A stretch of DNA of 64,000 nt from Primulina eburnea (lineage: Eukaryota > Streptophyta > Magnoliopsida > Lamiales > Gesneriaceae): assembly GCF_022965805.1 (NCBI RefSeq), contig NC_133114.1:9692261-9756260 (forward strand), given 5' to 3'. The notes under the pieces were generated by a model. That model saw nothing but the letters and a program-made list of their open reading frames with translations. It was not told where the DNA came from and searched no databases. Position 1 is the stretch's first letter. Each line of letters begins with the position of its first letter. The translations under genes were made by a program, and so were the position numbers. Shown here piece after piece: positions 1 through 11,754 of the stretch.

Positions 1-862
1 ATCTCCAACACCAAAAACTAAGAGATAACCAAACCAAAAGCTTACCTTAGTTTCCTTGATCCCAAAATAATATTGCTCTCAACACAAATAACTAACAAGA
101 AGCTTGGATTAAAGAAAAGAAAGGAGAGAAATTGGAACCCTAGTCTCCCAAGAGAAGAAGAAACGAAAAGGAGGAGTAGAAATGAGGAAAAATGAGACCA
201 ACTCTTGCATTTAATCATTTAAAATCCGAAAACACGTTTTTGGTACTGTGCCCGGCGCTCGGGCGGTCGAAAATTACCGCTCGGGCGCCAATGATTCTGC
301 CCGAAACCCAAGTTTCCAGAAGTAGTGGCGCTCGGGCTGCCATATATTACCGCTCGGGCGCCACTCTGCGCACTGCCACGTTAAAGATCGCTTCCGAAAC
401 GCCTCTTCCCTTCCGAATCAGAAAAAGTTGTAAACTACAAAGTTGTAGCCCTATGTCCTTTCTTGAATCCCTCCAAATTTTAGATCCTTTGGAGTTCTGA
501 GTAAAAGGTTATGCTAAATCTCCCAACATGTGTCACTGGAGGAACGACGAAACGCACGACACACTTCGGGGCTCTTTTGGCTTATCTTCCACAATGATTT
601 GAACGAAACTCAAAATAAGAAAGTTACACCTCTATGTCTTATCTAATCAGTACAATTGGCCTCATATCAATTGGCTCAACATACGAATTATCATGAATTT
701 AATCGGAACGCCGCTACAATAGCACTACACATCCTCTATAACCAACCATACTATAAATCCTAAATCGAAACTTAACATCCAAACTATACCTAAACTTGAC
801 CAAGTAGTCAATAAACTTACGAAATCTTAAACCGTACTGTTCACCAGGCTTGGCTATTACAA
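1..862 (-). mobile_element. Ty3/gypsy LTR, truncated by window start
   Basis: Read on the minus strand, this starts with TGTAATAGCCAAGCCTGG at 862, the TGTAAT start shared by other gypsy LTRs in this window. It then runs through a GC-rich palindromic array (about 254-363), an AT-rich TATA-like stretch near 200-240 and a CT-rich leader-like tract at about 100-185. That order (U3, array, promoter, R/U5) fits an LTR whose end lies outside the window. No coding region is supported; the 102-codon frame at 192-500 is array read in frame. The family is inferred from the terminus and layout only. Confidence 0.6.
254..363. repeat. GC-rich palindromic array in LTR
   Basis: Two units of about 37 bp, each made of GGCGCTCGGGC, an AT-rich middle and CCGCTCGGGCGCC. 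The two halves of a unit are imperfect inverted repeats of each other. The array lies upstream of the TATA-like region on the minus strand, as in the other LTR families here. Confidence 0.7.
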
Positions 863-1430
863 AAAACTTTTGAAATTGAGAGAAAAACTTACAAAACTTT
901 GTATAAACTTTAAATAATCTGAATAATAATGTTAAAATTTGTCCATATATGATTAAAAAACTAAAAGATAATAATCTTGATGTTTCTTGAATAAGTTGGA
1001 CTCTAATCTAGGAAATAAATCATTTTTTTCCAGTCAATGCGCACGTCACGTTCACGCGTGTGCGCTTAAGCTACTGTAATATGTCACCTTGGGCAGCAAG
1101 GGGCGCGTGGGTGAACTGGTGGTTCTGTCATGATGACACTTTTTTGTGTTTCGACCGTAAATGCGCGCTCGTAATGCGCGGTTGTTGATGTCTTTTTTAT
1201 CCTCTAGCACTTGAATTATGTTGCAATACCCTCAAAATTTGTTGTCATGCTCCCCAAACCCTTCTAATATGGACGTTTTGTTTGTAGGCCCTTCTTGTTA
1301 GCTCACCATGAGTCCTTGAAGTGTTTCCTTAAAATTCTTGTTTCGTTCTCTCATTATATGAAACGTCTATTACTAATTTTTCTTTAAAATATAGTAGATA
1401 AATTTTTTTTCTTTATGCTTTCGGTCGAAC
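863..1430. other. Unassigned intergenic or old-repeat sequence
   Basis: No credible coding frame. It is AT-rich except for a GC-rich patch at about 1035-1175 with CpG-rich near-palindromes (for example TTCACGCGTGTGCGC). That patch may be the remnant of another LTR promoter array. I cannot place it in a family. Confidence 0.3.
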
Positions 1431-3523
1431 TACAAGTATGTACATATATATAATTTTTTCCATTTAAAATAAACCAACCAACCTATTATTGTAAAATACA
1501 AAATAACTCGTTGCAAAACATAAAATTGTAAACCGTCAAACCAAACCTAAAACTAGTATTTTTCAAAATAAAGTATAATATCTTAGATCCTCTCAAAACC
1601 CCTCTCATAAGCTTCAAAAGTCATAAACATCATAAAATCTTTAAAATCATACTAATGCGGAAAAACTAACAAAGGTTCTCGGGTTATGTGCACTGTCAGT
1701 CCAGCTAGTTCAACCATCAAGTCTTCCATCATCAACGACATCATGCTCACCTGCATCGATCACACCTAGTGAATCTATTGACTCAACAAATCTTAACCAT
1801 GATAACAAGTATTACATATAAGTTCACAAGCAACATTGAAAGATGCTTTAAATATAATAGCTTTTCATGAATATGAATAACTTTAAACCTTTCATCATAA
1901 CATTTCCTTTCATCATATACGTAAACGTTTTCCCTTTTTCTTTTATTGAATTCAGATCGTTAATTGTGACTTTTGTATAAGTTGTAGTTCGATGGATCCA
2001 TCTACGTATAATCATGGTACCACGCTGCGAGGACATCAACGACACTCTCACCCGTCAACTGAGTCTTGACCTTACATATCATCATATCATTGTATTAGTG
2101 ACAATCAAGTCACCTCCTTCAATCCCTTCATTATTTTTATCACTTATAAAAATTCATGCATATATATATCATTTTTCTTTGAAACCAAGCATACAATACT
2201 TCTTTTAGCATTATCGTTTTTCATCATAAAATTTCATAAACTTTAAAAATAAACATTTTAACATTCATCACATCATTCAGGGCATTACCAGGACGTCTAA
2301 CATTTTCAGTGTAAAATGACTGTTTTCCCCCTGAAACCTTAACTTTCCCTATTTATCCTTAGACCTTAATACGACGACCCATATCCATCCAAACTTAATA
2401 TAAAACCTTAAAATACACCCATAAATATTTTTTAGACGTAAACTTACGCTCATCGACTAATTTCTCGGTTCGTTTTAAACTTTAGCACACATCCCTATTT
2501 CAACCCAAATCTACTCGAAACTTAACCAAACTTCACCAAACCATAGCTTATTAACGCCTAACTATACCCTATGCAACATAATTACAACCATTTAAGACCT
2601 TTAATCAAGCCTATAAGGCTGCTGAATTTTCTAAATTGAATTTTCGAAAACCCTAGCTTGTTCGAACCTTATGCCCCTTTGTTCCTATCCCTTAGCCAAC
2701 CCAACCAGCTCCTACGCCAAAACTTTAGGACCATATTCAACTCCTAGATACCCTGCTGGACCAAACTTAATGAGCCTAGAAGCCACAGCCCCCAAACCCG
2801 GTCGTTACAAGCCTAGCCCTTTCACCATCTGACCCTTAGCCTATCTATAACCATCATACCTTCCCCTTAGGTCTCCTGGACATAACCATATAGCAACTAA
2901 GAGCCGTGCCCCTCTAGGAACCCAAATCCAAACCCTAGTCCATGCAAATCAAATTTTCGTTCATGAAGGTGCACTATCTTGTCCAACCCTTAAACATGCA
3001 TCTCAGGACCCTTAAACATGTTGAAAAATGTCCCTTATAGTAACGTTGCCATCGCAGCCCCTTTGTGGATCATAATCATGAGTTTTAAAATATGAAAATT
3101 CTAGTTTCGTTCATGTTATGCCATAAAAGCAAAAATATAAGATAGTGTATCATATTTTTCATGCAAACATGTATCAATTCATATAATATGGTATGAACGA
3201 TCAGTGAAGGAAGATTAAGGCGTGTCTTTGCCTATTTCACACACGAAAAACAATCCTTGAAGCGAGGGACTTTGGTGGAGAGGCGGGAGAGCCTTGCTGC
3301 ATTTTTCCCTTCAAAATTCACGTGAAAGCCTTGAGGGGTGGGGAGAGAAAACCCTAGATTTCTTGTGTGATATAAAGTGTTTTCTGATTTAAAAACTCCT
3401 TAATTTGATATAAATAATTGGGTAGGAGTTTAAGCCCAATAACCTTATTACAATAGGCCCATTAAGCTCATTACAGTGTAGGTAAAATATTTCGTTTAGG
3501 AAAGTTTCAAAAATATTAGCTGA
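1431..3523 (-). mobile_element. LTR-like repeat R1, main part
   Basis: Closely matches 15320 to about 17570 in the same order and orientation, with many substitutions and indels; R2 has an extra segment near 15990-16110. On the minus strand it carries a TATA-like stretch and leader near 3330-3420 (TTTATATCAAATTAAGG type). It is split by the copia element at 3524 and resumes at 8693. I interpret it as a long minus-strand gypsy LTR, either a solo LTR or one of a pair with R2. The left edge is approximate, where similarity to R2 fades. Short frames inside do not look coding. Confidence 0.55.
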
Positions 3524-4914
3524 TGTTGGAAAATTTCATGTTCGCAATCTTAATTTTGATAATAACAAAACGTGTTTTTGTGTTTCTAATAATTCTACCT
3601 AAGTGTGCAGAAACTGAAACTGATCAGGACTCGAACTGATCAGTCATCAAACCAAAACTGAAGCTATCGAAACGCAAACTGAAAGGGCCAACTGATTGAT
3701 CTAACTGAACCAATATAAATGAAGTATCAAGAGCAGTTCAACTCATTGTCCAGTTGATAGGTGTTTCAGTAGAAGACCTTCAGAAGCCCGGGCAGCTGAT
3801 GAAGTGTTCAACTGATGAAGAGCCCAACTGGCCAGTTCAACTGAATCAGTGAAATCAGTTCAGATGATGAGTCAACTAATTTCAGCTCACCAGTTCAAGA
3901 CCAGTTTGACTGACCAGTTCAGAATATCAGTTAGGAGCGAACCAGTTTTAAAATGAGACAAGCTTAATCCAGCTGTGCACAAAGGTACAAAAGCTATTGT
4001 ACGATCAAGGTACAATAAGAGACGTTGCAGAAGCGCTTATATCCAAATGTTCCAGATATCTATTTAGGGGAACAAATTCTAACTGCAACAGATTCATTCA
4101 CTGAGTCTCACCCTACGTTCAGCCAGATGCCTATAAATAGAAGCCGAAGCTTAGTGAATAAAAAGATGAGAGTTGACGACTGAAAAGATAAAATACAGAG
4201 AGGGTACGCATAATGATTATCAGCTTTGAAGAAGCAATCATCCCAGAGGGAACACTTCAACGTGTTATCAGCTTATTTTTAGAAGCATATTTCCCTCATG
4301 TGTGAGAACACTTTCGGGTAACTTTCAGAGATCAGTTCATACACACACACACCACCACTCAAATTCCGTCTTGCACAACGACCTAAAACATGTGTATGTA
4401 GTCTTTTACACATAATCGTTAAACAAATGTTGGCTGGAAGATAATGCCTTCAGTCTAGACTAGGAGTTCAGTTAGGCAGTGGGTAAGTCCTAAGCTGGGT
4501 GGGTTTGTACAAGGTGTATAAATCAAAATCTTCTAGTGGATCCTATCTGAGGTGGTAGAAGGGGTGACGTAGAAGCAGTTGAAGTCTCCGAACATCCATA
4601 AACATATGTTATGTATTAATTTCTTAAATGTGTTTTAAACTAACTTGATCAGTTCAGCTTATATCAGTTCAGTTTTACCCGTAGCTGAACTGATAGAAGC
4701 CAGAACAGATTCCCCGTATTTTAGTCGGTCAGTTTATAGATGTCATTAGAGTCTAAAATCTTTCAGCTTTTCATACTTCGAGTGTTTTCCGCTTGGTTTG
4801 AAACCAAACTCGATCTAATTCATCGGTGTATGCATTCTTAAAACACGAGCTATTGCAGCTCATTGAGAATATTGTGTTTGAAGCACACTCGCAGGTGCCC
4901 CAACCGATCCATCA
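3524..4914 (+). repeat. Left LTR of non-autonomous copia element
   Basis: TG...CA bounded, 1391 bp. U3 (about 3600-3960) has roughly 20 CAGTT or AACTG motifs, upstream of a clear TATAAATA at 4132-4139. A (CA)n tract sits near 4343-4352. Confidence 0.85.
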
Positions 4915-4932
4915 ATTGGTATCAAAGCTAGC
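4915..4932 (+). other. Primer-binding site
   Basis: ATTGGTATCAAAGCTAGC directly after the left LTR resembles the initiator-methionine tRNA primer sites of plant copia elements (TGGTATCAGAGC type), with one change. Confidence 0.7.
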
Positions 4933-5907
4933 TTTTCTAAGAAGGATACTTGAAAACGGATATTCTTTTTAAAATTTGTTTTAAAATGGTTTTCAAAACC
5001 CTCTGATAATATTTTATTTGTTTTTTGTGCTATTTTGTTGTTTAGTTGTTTTTGCAGGGTTTTTGAGTCCAACTGACAGCAGGATAGCTAAACTGATCAG
5101 CGGACAAGATTTCAGTTGCCAGCTTACCAGTTCAACTGATCAACAGACGAAACCCAACTACCAACTGAAACCGATGAGTTAAGTGGAGCTTAATCATCAG
5201 AAGTGTCGTCGCTTCATTGCCATATCATATCCTAGTAGTTGATAATTGCGGTTCAGCATCAGTTGAGTCCAGTTTACATCAGTTAAACCAGTGATCTAGC
5301 ACAAAGATCAAGTTCAAGGCAATTAGCTGTTCTTATGGCAAAATAAACTCAAAATCGATGCAGCTTTCCAAGCAATCTAGGCGACCAATTTTTGGTACAT
5401 TCAGTTTTATTTTATATAAACTGACTGATACTTGATGTTATTTGATATTTGCTAAGTGTAGTAGCAATTTCCTTACATAAGATGGTGTGCTTTATATTAA
5501 CACAAGGGACGCGTAATGTATTAAAATAACATCATGTGTATCCAGTTAGTATGCATGTAACCGAACTGATTTTTCCAGTTTATATGTTGCCTTAACTGCT
5601 TGAGTCTTTGTTGTTTAAACTTCCTTTTAAAAAATCACGCAACTATTATATTTTTGAGTGGGAGTTTTTGATTCATTTCTTGAGAGGGAGATATTCTTTA
5701 AAACTAATTTTAAATTTGTTATCCCTCGAATTGAAATTTTTTTCGAATCGTTTTATTCAGTTGTTGAAGGGGAGCTTTTCTTTCTACTATCCTTCAACCT
5801 GGAAGTTCTTTTAATGTTTTTAAATTTCTTTTGTTCTCACAAAGAGATATAATTATTATATGTTTTATTCTAAAATCGTTTTAACTGTTCAAGTTTTGTG
5901 ATTATCA

Positions 5908-5920
5908 AAAAAGGGGAGAT
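5908..5920 (+). other. Polypurine tract
   Basis: AAAAAGGGGAGAT immediately upstream of the right LTR; the expected plus-strand primer position. Confidence 0.75.
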
Positions 5921-8692
5921 TGTTGGAACATTTCATAATCGCAATCTTGATTTCGATGATAACAAAACTTGTTATTGTGTTTTTAATAATTATACCTAAG
6001 TGTGCAGAAACTGAAACTGATCAGAACTCGAACTGATTAGTTATCAAACCAAAACTGAAGCTATCGAGACGCAAACTGAAAGTGTCAATTGGTTGATCGA
6101 ACTAAACCAATAAAACTGAAGTATCAAGAGCAGTTCAGCTGATTTTCCAGTTGATAGGTTGCTAGAACTTTTCAAGTTTGCAATCTTGATTTTGATGTTA
6201 ACAAAACTTGTTCCTAATGTGCAGAAGCTAGGATCAGTTACGAGTTGTCTAAATCGTAAACTAAAGACCCAACTGATCGCATAAACTAAATCAGTCGAAC
6301 TGATATGTCAAACGAGCAGTACAGGTGACTGCCCAGCTGATAGGTGGTTCAGCAGGAGAATCTCAGAAACCTGGCCAGCCAAAGGAGTGTTCAACTGATG
6401 AAGAGCCTAGCTGACAAGTTCAACTGAACAAGAATGAAATCAGTTCAACTGACGAGTTAACTGATTTCACCAGCCCGATTGAAGATTAGTTCAGCTGACT
6501 AGTTCGGATCATTAGTTAGAATCTCTCAATTTTAGATCAATACAAGCTCATGGTACAAATCAATTTTCAAGTCAATGGACAATAATGAACGTTGCATCAG
6601 AGCATTAAAGACAAACGTTCCAGAAAGGCAGTCGAAAATTCGAGACACAAAGTCCAAGGAATGAATTTAAAATGCAACAGATACAATAATTGAGTCTTAC
6701 TGTACAATCTAGCTTCGCGCCTATAAATAGAAGATGAAGATCAGTGAATACAAAATGAGATACACGAGAGAGTTTTTGGTAAAAGAAAGGGCACACTTAT
6801 TTACGTATCACCTTTCAAGAAGTATTCAGCCCAGAGGGAATACTCAAGTATTATCAGCTTAGTTTAGAAGCTCTCTTCCCTCAGTGTGTGAGAACACCTT
6901 TATGGTGTATTCATTGTTTAGTTCTCACACACAAACACACAACACCACTCAAATATTGTCTTGCACAAATACCTTAAACTTGTGTATGTAGTCTTTGACA
7001 CATAGACGTTAAAGAAGTGTTAGCTGGAAGGTGCTACCTTCAGTCTAGGCTAGGAGTTTAGTTGACGCAATATTGTAAGTCCTAAGCTGAGTGGGTTTGT
7101 ACAAGTAGTTGTATAAATCAAAGTTTTCTAGTGGATCCTATCCGAGGTGGTAGAAGAGGTGACGTAGGAGCAGTTGAAGTCTCGGAACATCCATAAACAT
7201 ATCTGTTGTACTTAACTGATGAACTGTTGTTTTCAAACTAACTTGATCAGTTAGAGCATCCATCAGTTCAGTTCTTACCATAACTAGACTAATATATGCG
7301 ACAACTGATTCTTTTCTTTTCAGTTATTCAGTTTGCATAAGATAAAATTTTTTCTAACTTAACAGGCTTCTTCACGAAGGATTACTTTGAGTTTCTTCAG
7401 CTTGTTTTAAACAAAACTTTATTTAATTCATCGATGTTAACATTCTTAGAACACAAGCTATTGCAGCTCTTGGAGAATATTTTGTTTGAAGCACCTCAAG
7501 GTTCCCAACAATCGATCCTTCACAGGTGGTTCAGTAGAAGACCTTCAGAAGCCCGGACAACTGATGAAGTTTTCAATTGATGAAGAGCACAACTGGCCAG
7601 TTCAACTTAATCAGTGAAATCAGTTCAGCTGACGAGTCAACTGATTTCATCTCACCAGTTCAAGACCAGTTCGACTAACCAGTTCAGAACATCAGTTAGG
7701 AGCGAACCAGTTTGCAGATACAACAAGCTTAATCTAGCTGTACACAAAGGTACAAAGGCTATTGTACGATCAAGGTACAATAAGAGACGTTGCAACAGCG
7801 CTTAAAGCCAAACGTTCCAGATATCTATTTGGGAGTACAAATTCAAACTGCAACAAATTCATTCACTGAGTCTCTTTGTACGTTCAACCAAACGCTTATA
7901 AATAGAAGCCAAAGCTCAGTGAAGAAAAAGATGAGAGTTTACGAGTGAAAAGATAAAATACATAAAGGGCACGCATAATGTTTATCAGCTTTGAAGAAGC
8001 AATCATCCTAGAGGGAACACTTTAACGTATCAGCTGCTTAGTTTTAGAAGCATATTTCCTTCAGTGTGTGAGAACACTTTCTGGTAGTTTTCAGAGATCA
8101 GTTATCACACACACACACACCACTCAAATTCCGTCTTGCACGAAGACGTAAAACATGTGTATGTAGTCTTTGACACATAGACGTTAAACAAGTGTTGGTT
8201 GGAAGGTAATGCCTTCAATCTAGACTAGGAGTTCAGTTAGGTAGTGGTTAAGTCTTAAGCTGAATGGGTTTGTACAAGGTGTTGTATAGATCAAAATCTT
8301 CTAGTGGATCCTACCCGATGTAGTAGAAGGGGTGACTTAGGAGTAGTTGAAGTCTCTGAACATCCATAAACATATCTTGTGTATTAACTACTTAACTCTG
8401 TTTTAAACTGACTTGATCAATTCAGCTGATGTCAGTTTAGTTCTAACCATAGCTGAACTGATAGAAGCCAGAAATGATTCCCCATATTTCAGTCGATCAT
8501 TTTACACAAGTCATTAGATTCTAAAATCTTTCAGTTTTTCTTAACAAAGGATTGCTTCGAATGTTTTCTGCTTGGTTGAAACCAAACTCGATCAAATTCA
8601 TCGGTGTATGCATTTTTAGAACATGAGCTATTGCAGCTCATTGAGAATATTGTGTTTGAATCACCCTCGCAGGTGCCTGAACCGATCCATCA
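5921..8692 (+). repeat. Right LTR of non-autonomous copia element (split)
   Basis: Matches the left LTR over 5921-6159 and about 7523-8692, about 1.4 kb in total once the nested insertion is removed. TATAAATA at 7897-7904. It diverges from the left LTR at many sites, so the insertion is not recent. Confidence 0.8.
6160..7522 (+). mobile_element. Solo copia LTR nested in the right LTR
   Basis: A 1363-bp TGCTAGAA...TTCA unit, related to but distinct from its host LTR, with its own TATA (CTATAAATAG, 6721-6730). It interrupts the host at the point matching 3760 in the left LTR. Flanks taggt/caggt look like a 5-bp target duplication with one mismatch. No internal region is present, so it is a solo LTR left by recombination between two LTRs. 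Confidence 0.8.
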
Positions 8693-9039
8693 GCCGAGTT
8701 CCCAAAAAATCATTATTTACGTCAAAAATTGATTACCGGTTTAAAATACAACTCGGCTCATAAAAATATCTTAAAAAGCCTGATTTTCAAAAATATAATT
8801 TAAATATATCATATATTAAATAATTAAAAATAATCATTGGTCCCCGGTCTCAGTTCCTCGATCGCATCTCGAATAACCCTTAAAAGATAATTTTATGCAT
8901 TCTAATATAAAAACCTATTCTAAACATTTAAACATGTCTAACTTATTTAATTAATGCAATTAAAAAAATTCTTAATCATTTTTTATTTTTCCTAGATTTG
9001 CATTAAGTTGGATTACGTCATCGTATTTTGGAGCTTACA
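8693..9039 (-). mobile_element. LTR-like repeat R1, remainder
   Basis: Continues R1 after the copia insertion and matches about 17590-17945. It ends in CTTACA, so on the minus strand it starts TGTAAG, like R2. The 5 bases gccga at 8693-8697 match gctga at 3519-3523 with one mismatch, so they are the target duplication of the copia insertion. Confidence 0.6.
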
Positions 9040-9097
9040 ATTCCTCCTCCCTTAAAGGCAAACAAAATGTGGGCCTATGATATGCTAAATACTCATC

Positions 9098-9571
9098 ATT
9101 CAATTTAGTTGGCTATTCAGATGGATATTATGCATGATGTAAGCTTGAACGTAAAAGCACCAGTAGATCATGTCAGTTTTAGGAGACAGACTGATTTCAT
9201 GGTTCAGCAAGAAGCAAACATCCATAGCAACTTCCACAACTGAAACATAATATCTAGCTGCTGGAAGCTGTTGCGTTCAACTATTCTGGATTCAACAACA
9301 ACTGAAAGATTATGGAGTCATTGCAGAAGAATCACCGATTTTCTTTGACAATACAAGCACAATTGCGATCATATATAATCCAGTTCTTCACTCCAGGACC
9401 AAACATATTGAAGTCATACATCACTTCATCAGAGACCATGCTCTAAAGAAGGCAATCAGGCTGGATTATATATCAACTGAACAACAAGCGGCTGACATCT
9501 TCACCAAACCATTACCCAAGATTAAGTTTTCTTACTTTCGTAATATTCTTGGTTTAATTGATTTGTATTAA
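9098..9571 (+). pseudogene. Ty1/copia polyprotein, RNase H end (broken)
   Basis: Translation in shifting frames gives the C-terminal landmarks of a copia polyprotein: a VGYSD-like start, an RKSTS-like motif, then FFDNTSTIAI, RTKHIEV and ADIFTKPLP. These belong to the RNase H domain, which degrades the RNA strand during reverse transcription. Stops near the start and at least one frameshift (about 9130-9310) break it. Everything upstream (gag, protease, integrase, RT) is missing because repeat R1 abuts at 9039. It is likely part of the same copia remnant as the 3' ORF and LTR at 11755-15319; the CACTA-like stretch lies between. Confidence 0.85.
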
Positions 9572-9752
9572 TCTCAGTTGCATTATTTTATGTCAGCTAG
9601 AACTGTCAATCAGTGGTTATTCATTTGTTACTAATTTTCATTCAGTTAGATTGCAGGAAAACAAAGCAGTAAAAATAATAGACAACATTGAACCAAATTA
9701 AAATTATATTGATAATACACTTAAAGAAATTTATTAATCAACAACACACATA
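9572..9752 (+). other. Copia sequence after pol
   Basis: AT-rich, no coding frame, with CAGTT motifs of the copia family. Sits between the RNase H remnant and the inserted repeat. Confidence 0.4.
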
Positions 9753-10752
9753 CGACAACGGTTTTCACTAAAACCATTGTTAAAAAGTGAAAACCGTTGT
9801 TAAAAACTTTTTAACAACAATTTTAGTGAAAACCGTTGTCATAGAGCCTTTTTTTAAGCAAAAGAGAACGATTTTATAAAATCGTTGTCTTTTGGGGGTA
9901 CCGTTGTCTTTTGGGGGTCAAAGACAACGATTTCTAGGGTCAATGACAATGGTTCTATAAAACCGTTGTCTTTGAGCGTTTATAACAACGGTTCTATGAA
10001 CAGTGGTCTATTAGCGTGTTTTTTTTGGACAATCGACAGTGGTAAACAACAACAGTTTGTGGAAGCTGTTGCCATATTAAAACCGTCGCTATTTCAAATT
10101 TGCGATGGTTTTGCTTAAAATTGTCGCTAAAATTTTAGCAAAACCGTCGTATTGTTTAACTTAGCGATGGTTTTACTACAACCGTTGTCAATTTTAGCGA
10201 CGGTTTTAGCCAGTTATCGCTAAATATAGCGACGGTTATAACATAGACCGTCGCAATATTTAAACTTTGAAAATGCTACCACAATTAGCGACTATTTTAT
10301 CAATATATGTTGCTATTAGCGAAGGTTTAACCAACAACAGTCGCAAATTGATTATAAATACCCGCACACTCAGTCCATTTTAACACACACCACTTCACTA
10401 CACTTAAAATTTTCTCTTTTACACGATTTTACCACTTCACAACACTTAACATTGTTCTTCTTACACCATTTTTGTTTCGATTTAGGGTAAATTTTTTCGC
10501 TTTAATTTTTGGTAAATTTTTAAGTGTTAGTTAAGATCATGAATATTGTTAGCCTATTCAAATTGTAAATTTTTTAGATTTATTAAATTATTAAAAGTAA
10601 TTTTTTTTTATTTTACTGAAAATATTAGCGACGAAAATCAAGAACTAATCGTCGCTAAAATTAGCGATGGAACTCATGAACCAACCGTCGCTAATGTTAG
10701 CGATGTTTTTACTCAACCATCACTAAAATTAGTGACGGCTTTATACAATAAT
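9753..10752. mobile_element. Non-autonomous DNA transposon, CACTA-like, dense subterminal repeats
   Basis: About 600 bp of alternating ACCGTTGTC/GACAACGG and then TAGCGACGG/CCGTCGCTA motifs in both orientations. A unique middle follows (about 10340-10615) with a TATA-like ATTATAAATA at 10351-10360, then a second short set of TAGCGACG repeats at 10625-10752. Arrays of TAGCGACGG-type motifs at both ends are typical of plant CACTA (En/Spm) elements. I could not find matching CACTA termini or a target duplication, so superfamily and edges are inferred. No transposase is encoded. Its right end supplies the stop of the antisense ORF next to it. Confidence 0.5.
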
Positions 10753-11138
10753 TAGCGGTTTAGTTCTATCTCTACTGCATTTATCCAATCAGATAACCAT
10801 AGGGACAACTCCTTGGAAATTCTTCTAAAATCTTCTGTGAAGACAATCTTGTCCAGAATCCTATACTCCTTGCTGAGCATCAGGTAGCATAGACCTTCAT
10901 CAGTTACAAGGTCTGACATATGAATAAAGGATAGACGCCACTTATACTTGATATCAGTTGCCTTCTGTTTATCAGTGGCAAATAATTTATCTCTCTGAAT
11001 AGTTTGAAAATCATGAATCTTTGTCCAGGTGGACATTACTTTATCAAAGACAAAATCTTCGATATCTTTCTTCCGAGTTTCCACGAATGAAAGCCTTTCT
11101 GCAGGATTAGGCTTCTTGGAACTTCTTGCTTTGACCAT
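10752..11138 (-). CDS. Antisense ORF of copia element, unknown function, probably 3'-truncated
   Basis: A 128-codon frame starting at ATG 11138-11136. The product starts with a basic segment (MVKARSSKKPNP), then is mixed helical and tryptophan-rich, with no signal peptide or membrane span. Its stop lies in the TTAGCGG of the CACTA-like repeat, so the original C-terminus was probably removed by that insertion. It points away from the plus-strand ORF at 11755, with about 600 bp between the starts. Antisense extra ORFs are known in some plant LTR retrotransposons; assignment to that class is inferred. I do not recognise a domain. Confidence 0.45.
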   Translation of the reverse strand: MVKARSSKKPNPAERLSFVETRKKDIEDFVFDKVMSTWTKIHDFQTIQRDKLFATDKQKATDIKYKWRLSFIHMSDLVTDEGLCYLMLSKEYRILDKIVFTEDFRRISKELSLWLSDWINAVEIELNR

Positions 11139-11754
11139 CTGCGCTTGACTAATATTATCTGTTAGAATATTTTGTATCTGATAAGTTTGATCTTATTCAT
11201 AGACATGTGTTAACTGAAGAAACAAAAAGAAGATGAAGATACATAAGTCAAACGAATGCAATTAACTCATCGAGGATGATGTTCTCTTACTCTTTTTTAT
11301 TTTTGTGCAATTATTTAGGAGGAAGTCGATTTTAAATTGGTTAACTAATAAGACAATTGTCAATTGGTCTTCAACTGAATTGATTCAGTTCTCAACTGAT
11401 CACTCAGTTATTGATTTAACGGATTTTGTCATATAGGTTAACTGAATATCGATAAAAATTCCACAATAACTGATGTGACTATTAAAATTACGCATTTAAT
11501 TGTGTCTTTCTTTGAAAAGTGATTGGTAACGTGGCCTCACGTAGTCCAACCAATTATCATTCACTCTTACACTACAAGTTTACACGTTTTTAACTCAATT
11601 AATCTTGGACTGACACATGTCCAAAAATTTGAACAGTCACCAACATAAGAAATGAACCCGCTTCATTTTAGTTTCTTTATGAGCATTTCAACTTTCGGAG
11701 CATATCAAACTACCAAAGCTTTTTCTCTTATGAAGATCCTAAAACAACTCAGAA
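11139..11754. promoter_or_regulatory. Spacer between divergent retroelement ORFs
   Basis: AT-rich, non-coding, with CAGTT/AACTG motifs and a CCAAT (11545-11555 region). By position it could hold a bidirectional promoter, but no clear TATA pair is visible, so this is a placement call only. Confidence 0.3.

Larger units (their letters stand above)
3524..8692 (+). mobile_element. Non-autonomous Ty1/copia LTR element with nested solo LTR
   Basis: Two direct LTRs of about 1.4 kb (3524-4914, and 5921-6159 joined to about 7523-8692) start TGTTGGAA and end ATCCATCA. Between them lies only about 1.0 kb (4915-5920) with no gag or pol frame. A primer site (ATTGGTATCAAAGC, 4915) and a purine tract (AAAAAGGGGAGAT, ending 5920) sit where expected. 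Flanks gctga/gccga form a 5-bp target duplication with one mismatch. Size and missing coding capacity resemble large non-autonomous (LARD-type) derivatives that depend on a copia partner; that dependence is inferred. The interior is full of CAGTT/AACTG motifs like the LTRs. Confidence 0.8.

Noticed and set aside
192..500. 102-codon frame on the plus strand
   Set aside because: It is the LTR palindrome array and flanking LTR sequence read in frame; no protein features, and the LTR runs on the other strand.
4915..4932. tRNA gene candidates at TGGTATCAGAGC-like sites
   Set aside because: These are primer-binding sites next to LTRs; no cloverleaf-length sequence surrounds them.
5608..5852. Overlapping Phe/Leu-rich frames in the non-autonomous copia interior
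   Set aside because: T-rich non-coding sequence; no gag or pol motif and overlapping frames are equally open.
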